From: Phyto melanocephala
Taxonomy: Eukaryota; Arthropoda; Insecta; Diptera; Rhinophoridae
Direction: 5' to 3'
Assembly: GCA_941918925.1 (NCBI GenBank)
Contig: OW799233.1
Span: 42,012,473 to 42,076,472, forward strand
DNA length: 64,000 bases
The notes under the pieces are model-generated. The model searched no databases. It saw only the letters and a list, made by a program, of their open reading frames with translations, and was not told where the DNA came from. A program made the position numbers and the translations under genes. Positions 12,536 through 25,400 of this stretch are shown in pieces (position 1 is the first letter of the stretch; each line of letters starts with the position of its first letter).

Positions 12536-13062
12536 TTTGACCCCTTTCGCTCCCCTCGTGATTTCATGGCTACCAATCGGCATAACTTCCTTCACTAAGA
12601 CCCGCGCCACTACAGGCATTTTATATGGACTAGAAAAGAATTTCACATTGCCGACTGGTGACTGCAACATCGCCAACATCTTCGTCAGATTAAGGTTCAC
12701 ACTTAATGAGCGCATACCTGTGTTCCTTAATCTACCGGGATTATATTCTCTCTAATCTCTAGAAGTATTAGGTCAAGGATTCTCCTATGCCCCATTTGTA
12801 AAGATGCTGATGTCACTATATAAGCGCTCATTGTGGATCAATCTACAAAAAGCGTGCGATGTAGCTTTTTAAACACTTTCACTCGACTCATGTGCTCCGT
12901 CGACTTCTGTGTCTCCCTAACCTCTGTTTATGTACTAGTTTCAGGATTCTCCGATGCCCCAGCCAGATGTGATGGTAATAAATCTATACACCGGACTAGC
13001 AAAAACACCAAGGCATGGACATTCCGCAAAGGAAACATGTTCCCGGGGGACCGACAATAATG
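12536..13062. other. GC-richer patch of unknown origin
   Basis: About 530 bases with many C-rich triplets stand out from the surrounding DNA (for example CCCCTTTCGCTCCCCTCGTG and CCCGGGGGACCGAC). GATTCTCC(T/G)ATGCCCCA occurs twice (near 12780 and 12946), as does AACCTCTGTTTATGT-like text. Every long frame is broken. Its edges are abrupt. It could be an LTR or another transposon fragment, a decayed exon cluster or transferred DNA; the sequence does not decide. Confidence 0.35.
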
Positions 13063-13983
13063 TTTTGTTTACAAATAACTAACTTATAAAAACAATAACT
13101 AAATAACAAGCAGATCATATATTTTTTTCGCTTTTTATACCCTTCACAGAGAGTGTAAGGGTTTTTATATTATTTTGCGGTGGCACACTAAATAATATAT
13201 TGGCTAAAACACAAATACATTTAAGCATAAGTACTACATATGTTTATGTATGAAATTAGCAAAATTAAATAAATAAAAAATTTAATTTTTAAAATTAAAT
13301 AATAAAATAGTCGTATTATTGTAAAATTTTTAGTTATAATAAAGCACTAGTAGTGATTTAAGTATTTGCAATATATAATAAAACATATTATTTGTTTGCA
13401 AACAGTTTGCATAGAAACACAGTATGTTGTATCAGCATTTAGGAAATATTTAAACGAAGTGTTACAAGTAATTAACTCCTTTAACAATTTATCAATGCTT
13501 GTTGTGTTAAATTAATGCTATCATTACAATAATTACTTAGTTAAATTAAAAGTATTAAGAGTTCATACATGTTGATTAACACTACAATACGTTTTTGTTA
13601 ACAAACAATATTATGTACGTACATACATACATACATATGTATGTATGACAAATTTACGGTAGCTGTCAAAAATCTGTTAAAAAATAAATAAAAAGACTAT
13701 AAAAATAATTCAAAAATAGGGGTTTCTAATTTCGTGGAGTTTTTGTAAAGCATTTTGGAGAATTGATAAGAATTAAGGAAAAAATAATTTTTATTTTTTT
13801 TTATAAATTTTTACTTTTTTGATACTCTTGATTTGCGGTGCCAAGGGTACATCGACGGCTTAAAATTAAAAAGGCGTATCTCGATTTTAAATGAAATCGG
13901 TTTTTAACAATTTCTTTAGAGAGCTATTGTCAAAAATAACATTTTTATATCTATATAAAAAAATTTTGTTGTTACATTATATT
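13063..13983. other. AT-rich sequence with a DINE-end scrap
   Basis: A truncated DINE start (TTTTTATACCCTTCACAGAG, then GTGTAAGGGT) lies at about 13131-13160, and an ACAT/TATG microsatellite at 13618-13650. No gene is seen. Confidence 0.45.
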
Positions 13984-14720
13984 CACGCAAAGAAAAAATA
14001 TGGTTGTGGTAACCATAATCGAAGAGCGACATACTATTATTGAATTGTATGATTACGGTTAAAACATATAATGATTACCATGATGTTTAATGATCATTAT
14101 TATGTTTAATTAAAATATCATTCAATAATCATATATCTGACTACAATTTAGATCGACAATCTTTGCTTTTTACGGCAAATTATTGTCTTTTGCTGTAACA
14201 TACACATATTGGTTGCACTTACCAATTTAATTGCAATATTTTTACCAATATTTTTTTACATTTTCTCGTTTATTTTTAAATTTTCTTTAATTTTTCAAAA
14301 ATTTTGTTCCTTTTTTTGACATCTCAAACTTTTAAAATAATAAAAATTTACTCAGCAAGAAGAAGAACAGTTGAAATCATATTATTATTAAAAAAATCAT
14401 AGCTTGATTAATTGGTAATCATACTGTTGTCTTACCTATTATTTAATGATTATTTGTAATTTTTAATGCTTTTGAATATGTTATTTTTGTGAAATTATTT
14501 TTTTTTAATCATACTATTTTTAAATGATAACCATTTTGAAATTTTTACGAAAAGTAAACATTAAATGATACAATTTAAACAAATGCTTGATTATCGTGAC
14601 AAAATATATGATGAAATGAAACAAAAATAAGTATAACTTTTGTTTGACAACGAAATATTGTTATATAAACTATAATACGACCGTCGTGATCATGTCGTAA
14701 CCATGGTTTTTCTTTGCGTG
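13984..14720. mobile_element. TIR element with CACGCAAAGAAAAA ends
   Basis: The left end CACGCAAAGAAAAAATATGG and the right end CCATGGTTTTTCTTTGCGTG are imperfect inverted repeats (about 20 bases, then weaker through the GTTACGAC/GTGGTAAC region). The 737-bp interior is rich in ATCATT/AATGATTACC words scattered in both orientations, and has no coding frame. A non-autonomous DNA transposon is the best explanation. No convincing target duplication is visible, so no superfamily is given. Confidence 0.65.
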
Positions 14721-14755
14721 TTCTTTTTTAAAATTTATTTAATTATTTCTTTTCG

Positions 14756-15120
14756 TATAAAGTAACAGAGAATCGGGATAAGCCGTTTTTATATTTAGTC
14801 ATCGATAAAGAGCTTTGCCATTCCATTTGTAATAGTGACTTTCAACCTTACAAAGTATATATTCTCTGTAAGCTTATTACTAGGGGTGTCGACTAAGAAA
14901 TGTCCATTTATCCGCGTGTTAGTTGAAATCAACATTTGAAGCCACCACATGTTATACAGATTTGTATGTGACAGCTATCTTTTAAAAATATTTGGAAATG
15001 AATCGCTATTGAAATGTTGCGCAATAACCCCATAACTTTCTGAGATATGAGCAAGTAAACATGACTGCCTCTGTTTCTTTTTACCATAGAAATCATTTTC
15101 ACAATCTTCAGCCCTAGAAT
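14756..15120 (+). mobile_element. Badly decayed DINE-1-like copy
   Basis: Recognisable only by order: TTTGCCATTCCATTTGTAAT, CAAAGTATATATTCTCTG, GGGGTGTCGACTAAG, CCGCGTGTTAGTTGAAATC and CTGAGATATGAGCAA. It follows the internal layout of the 23779 copy. Ends are worn away. Confidence 0.55.
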
Positions 15121-15369
15121 AAATAATAGACGCGTTTGTTAGTATTTATGAATTTATATAGCTCTATAGCTACTAGTAAAAAATTAAGGACCAATCGGTC
15201 CCTACCCGATAAAGTTATGGGCAAAAATAATGTTTAAAAATATATATTTTTCAAATACATCCATATGTATACCAAGTTATAAAAGGTTTTTTTTTCTTCG
15301 AATTTCAAAAGTATCTTCTAAAAATACATCTTACAATTAGGAGTGTCAAAATTAAAAAAATAAATAAAA

Positions 15370-16052
15370 AACAAGTAAGAGCGCTATATTCGGCCGTGCC
15401 GAATCTTAAATACCCTTCACAACGTGTAGTCATGCAATAACAGTAGTTTGTATCACCATTCATCCCATATGAAATACGTACGTAAAAATAATTAAAATAT
15501 ATATAATAAATATAAAACAAAAAAAAAGTAAAAAAATTGAAAAAAAAAATTAAAAAAAAATAATAAAAATATAAATAATATATTAAATAAAAACTAAAAA
15601 AAAATTAAAAAAAAAAATGAAAAAAATTTTTTTTGGCTCAGCTGGGATTCGATGCCACGTTTTCTCTAACCAGTATACACGTTTGTATGTATGAATGTTG
15701 TTGTTGTAATGTTGTTTTTGTGAAAAAAAATCGAGGTGGTCGTGGGTTTTTGCTCATATCTCAGTTGTTTATGTACCGATGTTTCTGATTTTCAATACCG
15801 ATCTACTCCCGAATATTTCTGATGTTTTAATACCTCACCCGGGTCCAAGCGATGTCGGGGGTCTTCAAAAAGTTGATTTCAACATACACACGGACAGACG
15901 GTCAGACGGACAGAGCTTAATCGACTCCCTTATTCATAAGCTTTCAGAAAATATATACTTTATGGGGTCGGAAATGAAAATTGTAGAAATTTCACACGGA
16001 ATGACAAACCTATATATACCCTTCCTTTTTCACTGTGTGAAGGGTATAATAA
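15370..16052 (-). mobile_element. DINE-1-like element, full length
   Basis: A complete copy. It has the ACAAGTAAGAGCGC end, hairpin TATTCGGCCGTGCCGAAT, the block GGCTCAGCTGGGATTCGATG, the GTTGTTGTAATGTTG core, the pyrimidine/purine block ACGGACAGACGGTCAGACGG and the distal end TTCACTGTGTGAAGGGTATA. It is very similar to the copy at 16668, so both are recent. It ends about 350 bp upstream of the reductase start codon. Confidence 0.8.
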
Positions 16053-16406
16053 TAAAATGTGAATACGAGAATTCCCATCACTAAAACCCTAATCAAGACG
16101 TGGTAGTTAATTTGTTTAAATTTAATAAAGACCATGAATTAAATCTTTACATAATTTAAACAATTACAAGAAATAAATTAAATGAAACAAATATACATTC
16201 ATATGCAAGAGTAGATAGTTTGTTTACTTATGTATGTACATATGTAAACATGTATTTAATTTCATTTAAATATCATTAATTGTATTTTATTTATTTATTT
16301 ACAGCTTAAAATTATTAATATACAATGTAATTTTTTAAATTTATTTATAGTAAAATAACAACGCATTCAAATATTTATTTACACATTCATTCACACGAAA
16401 ACCATA

Positions 16407-19400
16407 ATGGACATTTTGCAAGCAGACAATGAGATTGATAAATCTCTAGTGGCATCTTGGTATGGAGGAAAAAGTATTTTTATAACTGGAGCTACTGGTT
16501 TTATGGGTAAGGTATTGGTGGAAAAATTACTACGAAGTTGTCCTGATATCAAAAATATATATTTGCTCATACGATCGAAACATGGACAAACACCGGAAAT
16601 GCGCAAAGAACAATACTTAAAATGTGTGGTATGTACATTTGTATACTTATATACATTTTTTAAATAAAAACAAGTAAAAGCGCTATATTCGGCCGTGCCG
16701 AATCTTATATACCCTTCACAACGTGTAGTCATGCAATAACAGTAAATTCACGTATGTATGTTAAAAAAAACAAAAAAAAAATAAAAAAAAAATTTAAAAA
16801 AAAAAATTTAAAAAAAAAATTAAAAAAAAAAAATTAAAAAAAAAAAATTATTATATACATATATAATATATATAAAACAAAAAAAAAAATAAAAAAAAAA
16901 TTAAAAAAAAAAAAATAAAAAAAATAATAATAAAAATATATATAATATATTAAATAAAAAATAAAAAAAAAATAAAAAAAAAATTAAAAAAAAAAATTTT
17001 AAAAAAATTTTAAAAAAAATTTTTTTGCCTCAGCTGGGATTCGATGCCACGTTTTCTCTAACCAGTATACACGTTTGTATGTATGTATGTTGTTGTTGTA
17101 ATGTTGTTTTTATGAAAAGAAAATCGAGGTGGTCGTGGGTTTTTGCTCATATCTCAGTTGTTTATGTACCGATGTTTCTGATTTTCAATACCGATCTACT
17201 CCCGAATATTTCTGATATTTTAATACCATACCCGGGTCCAACCTATGTCGGGGGGCTTCAAAAAGTTGATTTCAACATACACACGGACAGACGGTCAGAC
17301 GGACAGACGGACAGACGGTCAGGGCTTAATCGACTCCTCTATTCATAAGCTTTCAGAAAATATATACTTTATGGGGTCGGAAATGAAAATTGTAGAAATT
17401 TCACACGGAATGACAAACCTATATATACCCTTTTTCACTGTGTGAAGGGTATAATTACTGTATTCACAAGTTTTCCTAAATTCAAATGTTCTAAAATAAT
17501 AACATAAACAAATATGAGTGTTGCGAACGACTCCTCATAACTAAATGTAAAATATACAAATTTAAATTGCCGATTTTGCAAAATTGTTGATAACAGAACG
17601 GAAGGCCGGCTTACAAATATCACAGACGGCTCGGCTTCTTAGATTCTTAGCCGATCGTTGCAGGTATCTGAATGTTAGGACACCTTGTGTTTACAGTAAA
17701 TAATTTACCTGGAAAATTCACAAACATTTTTAAATAACGGTTTAAGTTAAATTTAACTGATTGTAACTGTACTTCGTAAGTAATTTGTGTAAGAAGTCAA
17801 TGAGTGTGCGTTGGTTTTTCTAAAAGTTTGACCAAAATATAAAAGACAAAACATGAAGGTCTTTACAAATGAAGTTTACAAACATAAATTTATTTTTTAA
17901 TATTAAAAAACAATATTTACTGCACAAATTGTACATATTAATTATGTACTACTAATATTTATGTTAAATTGTTCATGTCATCGTGACACTTGTTCAAAAT
18001 TATGATCTTAAAATATATCTTACAATTGCAAAAACACATACATATGTATGTATTTATGTACATAATAATTATACACTTACACATATGAATGTACACATGT
18101 ACGTTCTGATGCATTGACCGAAATGACTGTACTAAAAATAGGATTTTTTACTGTCTATAGCGGTTTATTTATTCTCATTTCAAATAAGTAATTGTAACGA
18201 TGTTTTCTATCGACACTTTACAGTTTGAGTTTATAGCTTTACGTTAGAGAAAAACATCAATCTGATAGCATCGTTGTTAATTAAAATTGTAATTATTTTA
18301 TATACAAAAATACGTGATTCATAAAATGTATATTACCAAAGTAAGGACAAGTGGATAGAACTGAGTACATTGTACAGTAGAGCGTACCACCTTAAAAACA
18401 AACAAAAAAAAACAAAAATAAGTTCACCGCACACCTTCAAATAATAAGTATTTTTACTAAGCAATTTAGATTTTTTGGGCTATTATTTACAATCGAATCT
18501 TAAGCTACAATATGATTTATCAAAGCTTTTTTCTCGAGGAACCCAAAGTTTTGCTTCAAAGGCCATTGACTTCAAGTACTGCGTTCTAGTATTTACTTAC
18601 TAGATTATCAGTCCCTAACACCCTTTTATCAAAAAATTAACGTTTCCTTGACACATTCGAGCACTCTCCTGCAAGTGTTTTTTAAGGCCATGACTGTCTA
18701 TATTACAAAGTAGTGCGATTATGTAAAACAAAAATCTAATAGGTTTCTGTCCCACATGATAAAATCACAACAAAATGTGTCATTGCCATACTAGCTTTAC
18801 GAAAAGCAACTCTGATCGGACAGAATCTAATACTTTTTGAAAAAATTTTCAACATATCGAACGACTAAATCTAAATGTCAGTCATGAACTTTACGTATTA
18901 TCAGCCAGGACTTTTTCGAAATAGTCAAATGTCTTGCAATTTGCATTTATGCTACATATGGGCGTTTCCATGAATATGTCAACCACGACTGTAAAAATAA
19001 AAACTTAAACGTTTATCAATATAAGTTTATTGATAAAAAAACACTCAAATTTTACTATGTGCAGATATTAAGAGCTTATTAAATTATTATAAGAGCAATA
19101 ATAAGAGTTTAACCTGATTATCTCTTTGACTTATTTTAAAGAATTACAATCAACTATTTTTTATCGACTAAATTGTAAAATTAAATTGTAATTGTAAATG
19201 TGCTTTAATATTAAGGTAACAACAACAATTAACAAGATACATAAGAAAAAAGAAAATATAGAGTCCAATTAGCGGTATTTTTTTTTATTTCCCTTGGATA
19301 TTATTTTAATGTCACGTACGTAGTGCAAAAACATTATATGCCGCCGTCATTCGTATTTGAACAGTCGCAAGAGCACCTAATGTAGAATTTAACTTTTTTT

Positions 19401-22400
19401 CTTAACATAATATAAATTTTATTACCTAAGAATACTATTAGAGAAAAATCTGTCACGTACGATATGTCACGAACGATATTAAATTGAATTTATTATAAAA
19501 TCATTTAAAAATTGTTAACAATTAAGTATGAAGGATTTTAAATGAAAATATTTGGTATAGTGTAAGAAATTAAAATAAAGGAAAATATACTTCCCAAGGT
19601 TCACAGATTTTTTCATATTTCCATATACACCTCAAAATCACTTCTGCTTTATGTCACGTACGCTATATTCTTACTTTTCTGGATATTTTAGACAACAATG
19701 ATTCGAATATAATTATTTTTTTTTTTTAAATTCCATTTGAATGGAACATTAAGATCAAATTTTGTTTTAGTTACTCTTACTTTTGCAAAAATTACTTCAC
19801 TTTACAGGAGTAAAAATGTCACGTCCAATGACATGGAAATGCCCATATGCGAGTAAAAGTTTATGAGTGTTTATGATGCCCATATTTTTTTTTAATATAC
19901 ATCTCCTTTAAAGTGGGTGAGAACTACGTATACGACTATAAATTACTAAATTTTAAAATATTTTGTTGGTTTAATATTATTACAACAACAATTTTGTATA
20001 TCTTTTTCTTCTCTAAACTTGCTCACGTTTACACAGGCAATTCTTATTGCACGTTAGGTTTTAAACAAGGCATATTAATTCATCAAGTAATTGCAGTTCG
20101 GAGAGAATTTTTTTCTTTATAGTTTTTATATATGAAGTTTGACATTTAAAATAAATAGGAGAGCAGAGAAAATTGTTTTTTATCTATAGACTTCGACATC
20201 TGAAATCTAAAATAAGTAAAGAAAAAAATAATCAGCTGCCCAAACAAGACTACCTGATGAACAAATGTGCCTTGGTTTTAAATTAGAAAAGACAAAACCA
20301 TGGCAGATTAATAAGGTACTCGTATCCAATCAACTGATAGATTTTTATATATATTCGATTTATTAGATTTAACGACCTTTTTTAATAACATGTCTGCAAA
20401 TGTCAAAGTTAAATTTTTTAATTTTATTCTACAATAAATAATTTGCAATTTCAGTTTCTTAAAACGTTTTTAAATATAAAAAAAACGAGAATAGAAAGTT
20501 TTAACATTCAACTTTCTTAAAATTTTTTTAAATTAAAAAAAAAAATGTGTGACATATGCAGACATTTATACAAAAACAAAATTGTTATGTTGTTGTTGTT
20601 GTTATGTTTTTAGATAAAAAAATTTAATTTTAAGAAAATGCAAATTTTAACCGATTTTTATTAATTCCTTTATGTCTTGCACACAATTAGAAAGAAATGG
20701 AAAACTTTTGCAATTTAATAATCAATGTAAATGAAGAATTTTTTGTAAATAAAATAGAGTTACTGAGTTTATCACATGGGCATATTTTTAGGGGAACAGT
20801 TGACTTAGAATATTTTTGTATTAATGCTTCATAATTACTTAATTAATTTTTCTTCTTAATATACTATTTAAAATAATAACCACTTCTTTACAATAGCGTA
20901 ATTCACAACCTTGTGCAAATAGCGTTGCATCAGTGCATTTGAAAAATGTAGAGTATATTTTTACTTTACACTAACAAAGTCTACACAAATAGAACATATT
21001 TGCAATGGTGCAAATTTGCAATGGCAAATACACAAGATTGTGAATTGGACTATTATATGAAGTGTTGTTTGGTTCGTTCTCTTGTTGTAAATACCAACTG
21101 CCACTGAGACTCAACACGGTCTATAGTTGTTTATGCAAATTCGCCGACATGCAGCCCAAAACATGTTTGAACCACTGCAATGTTTTTCAATTGGTATGAT
21201 ATTTTTCGGTTGCAGATCTTCGTTTGCGCCAAATTTTTTGCTTGCTAGCACAAACGAAGAAGTTGAACTTACTTTCATTACTAAATATCACGTTGGTGCA
21301 GAAATCTTTTGATTTCTCTAGATGCTGTAGTTTAAAGTCTAGTCGATTTTGCTTATAAAAATTTTATTTTCTTGGTACTCTGCTATGGCATCCATTTTTT
21401 CCGAAACACTTTAAACTGTTTCTCAATGCTCATGTTGATGTTGTAGTCATTTTTTATATTATATTACAAAATTCCACAGCTGTAATTTTGAGATTTTCAA
21501 CTACAACACTTTTTATTTATCGTGCTACTCCTGGATTAATTTTTGGTAGACGATAAATTTTAGGTTTACCTGCTAGAGATTTCCTTTTAAGAAAAATTTT
21601 TCAGAACAGTTTGTACTGTAAACTTTGCACGCCTAACAATTTTAGCAATTACGTTCCGAAAATTTTCAAATTTTCTTAAGTATATTATTTGCTCTCGCAT
21701 TTCAATATAAATATCCTCTGATTTCAATTTTTGATAAAAATAAGATATATTATTTTACATTTGAAGGATCGCCGCAAATAACGTTGCAAATGACAAAATA
21801 GTATTTTTTTAGGAGAGCAAAAAAACGTATTTAAAAGGTTTGATTATCTCTTTTTTTATTTTATCAAAAATAAAAATAATAAAAATAAAATAAATAATGC
21901 CCAAAATCAAGAAACTTAAGTTTCAAATAACATATAAATTAACTGTTTTTATTTTTTTGAGTGGAAAAACGTTTCATATCCAAATTTTTTCTTGTTACGT
22001 ATGACCTTTCACTATTTCTAAACCTTTTATTTTTATTGTCTTTTCAATTTTCGAAAAATACTTTTTTTTGTACCTCAGTTACACTTATCAATAATTTTTG
22101 ACAATTCCGTTCGTAGCATTTTGTTTATAACTTACAACGTTCTTCCACTGACTGACGTTTTTAATTAAAACGGTCGTTTATTTTTATATAATTTTTTAAT
22201 TACTTTTTTTTTCATTTAAGATTTTTAACAAGGTTTTGGAGAACAATCCTGATATGGTGAACAAAATTCGCTTGATCAAAGGTAATGTCATGGAAGATAG
22301 GCTGGGCATTAGTGAAGAAGATCGGAAACATTTAATCGCAAATACAGATGTAATTTTTCATTGCGCTGCTAATGTACGTTTTGATCAGCCGTTAAGACCA

Positions 22401-25400
22401 ATGGTACAAATGAATGTATTAGGTACATTGAAATTACTCGAATTGGCAGGGAAAATGTTAAATTTAAAAGTATTTGTTCATGTCTCAACATCTTATTGTC
22501 AAGTATTAAAATCTAGAAAAAATAAAATCTTAACAAATATTAATTATTAATTACGTTTTTAGTGCAATGAAAGTGTTTTAGAAGAACGAGCATATCCTGC
22601 ACCTCAAAATCCCTATGAAATTATTGAAATAATAAAGACTATGGACGACAAAGCTTTAAACGAAATCACCCATCAGTAAGTATTTGGTAGATCATTAAAA
22701 CTTGTAAACGCCAAAGTGTCAAGAAAAAGTTCGAAATGCGAAATTATTCAACAATTGGTACATACATAATTCTGCCTTAATTTCAAGCACATTAAAAAAA
22801 AACAAACAAAAAAGTGAAAATTATACAATATAGATGTGAACTTTACTATTGTACATATACTGCCGAATTCATAAAAACTATTTTAGGTTTATTAAAGGCT
22901 TATAATTACTGCTAATATCTGTCAAAAAAGCCTTTATGAACATTAAATATTATTTATAAATAAAGCAGAACATAAAACATTTTTTATGAATTCGGCAGAT
23001 AGTATACTTATTACTATCTTGTTGTTTTTTACAACTGAATTTTTGTTTTTGTCGTTTTGTTTAGACTATTAAATGGACTGCCAAATACGTATGCTTATAG
23101 TAAAGCATTAACTGAAGATTTAATTAGCAGATATGAAGTAAAGTTGCCGATAATTGTAACAAGACCATCAATTGGTGAGTAAAAATTCGTATGAATGTAT
23201 TGGTGAAAACATATTTACAATGTAACCAACAACTTGGTTCAGTAGTACATACATAATGAGTTGTGTTAATAAACTTTTTTTTGTCAACGACTATACATAT
23301 CGAAGGTCACAAGTAGCAAGGACCTAACTCGTCTTTTTTACAAAATTAAGTTTTTCTGTAATTCGAATATATTTCACACAAACACACCTCAACGCAAAGC
23401 ATTCATTTGATTCAAAAAATAATTAAAATATTTATAAATTAATTTTGTTATGATAGTAGCCAAGGATAAAAATACTTATTCTCAAGAATGATAGAATAAT
23501 TATTATAATAATTACTTCTATCATTCTTGCGTGTACTAAAACAAATTGTATGATGCCTGCACTCTTAAATAAATTTTAATTAAAAAGAGAAAATAATTAA
23601 TTTCTTTATGGTTCAATTAAAATTTTATTTCATTATTATTTTTTGATAAAATAAATGTATTAAAAAAACTTTTCGTGAATTGATTTACATATGGGCAAAT
23701 CCCAAAAACAGTCCACCAACAGAAACATTTTTGAAATTAATTTTTTTAAATGAATATTAGACAAGATATACGATATAATTATACCCTTCACCTGTGGTGC
23801 ACAAGGGTATATACAGCTTTGTCATTCCGTTTGTAATTTCTATAATTCTCATTTCCGACTCCATAAAGTATATATTTTCTGAAAGATTATAAATAGAGGA
23901 GTCGATCTGTCCATCTGTCCGTCTGCCCGTGTGTTAGTTGAAATCAACTTTTAGAAGCAACCATATGTTCCTCAGATCTGTGTATGGTATTATTTTTTTG
24001 GAAATATCCGGGAATGAATCGCTATTGAAATTCAGCACAATCGCCCAATAACTTTCTGAGATATGAGCAAATAAACACGACTGTCTCTGTTTTTTCCTAT
24101 ATTTTTACCACCAAAATTAAAATTGTTCAGCCATAGGATAATTTATAGGTACCTTTGCTACTATTTGTAGATATAACATGCCTCTAGAGATATTCGTGTA
24201 AAATTTTGGATAAATCGGGCTCTTATCGGTAAAGTTATAGGCAAAAAAATTTTTTTTAAATATATATATAAAAATTTCAAACGAAAATCAAATCAAATAT
24301 TGGTATCATCTGAAAAGACTTGACTAGAGCAATAAAAGCACCATAAAAAACTTTAAATTTATGTTGGCCGCCACTACAAAATGGCGGACAATAAATTTAT
24401 ATATGAGCCAAATCTGGTATTTTAAAATGTAACTTCTTGGACCCCCTCAATATTGGTATCAAATTAAAGGGCTTGACCAGTAGAATACAGTAAATTATTC
24501 TAAAATGTAAAATCCAAAATGGCGTCTAAAAAAACAAAATGGCGGATAACATTTTTTTAACCCCAAATTAAATGGCTTGACTAGTTGAATACAGATAAAT
24601 ACGTAAATTTTAAAATCAAGGATGGCGTCGAAAATAATAAAGAAAAAAGGGAAATAACATGAAATATAGGTTAAGCTACGATGTGAGATTATATTTATGT
24701 ACATGATGGTGAAGGGTATTATCAGATTCGGCACGGCCGAATATAACACTCTTACTTGTTTTATAAATATGTATATATGTATGTATAAAATTTATTTTAT
24801 TGATCATTACTGAAAATTCTTAACTAATCCTACCCTAACTCTGATCGATAAAAGTTAAAATTATTGCTTTGCAAGCACTACTAAGGGCTAAAATCAACAG
24901 ATGGGGTCGCAAAACTCCAGATTACTGTAGAATATGTGATGATGAGAAGAGATAGAAATGGTTGAGCATGTTGTCTGTCTCTACCCAATACTACAAATTA
25001 GGTAATTAGGTAAGCACTTCTGCGATGAGTTGAGTGATGTCTCGGGTACAAAGTAAAGAGTATTATTGGGCTCATCATGAAAATCGGGTGACTAGATAGA
25101 TGTAAAATGAAGGCTTTATAGGACTGTTTTTTAGCAGGTTTTTCATTTTAATTTATTCCTTTAACATTATTTGTTTCTTTAGTTTACCTTTCATTCTCTT
25201 CTTGTTTTATCAAAAGGAAATAAAATGGTCCCCACGGGTCTTCGAGTGTAGGTGTGTGAGGTGTCCCTTAGCTTCCTGCACTCCAATTTCCTTTCTATTA
25301 TACGTATAATTCGTCTTCTTGTTATTATGAAACACATCAATGTTTTACTTATATTGCAGTCACTGCTGCCTTAAAGGAACCGCTACCGGGTTGGATAGAA

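Noticed and set aside
16391..16732. 113-codon frame on the minus strand
   Set aside because: It is antisense to reductase exon 1 and the start of the adjacent DINE-like repeat; the plus-strand exon is clearly the real one.
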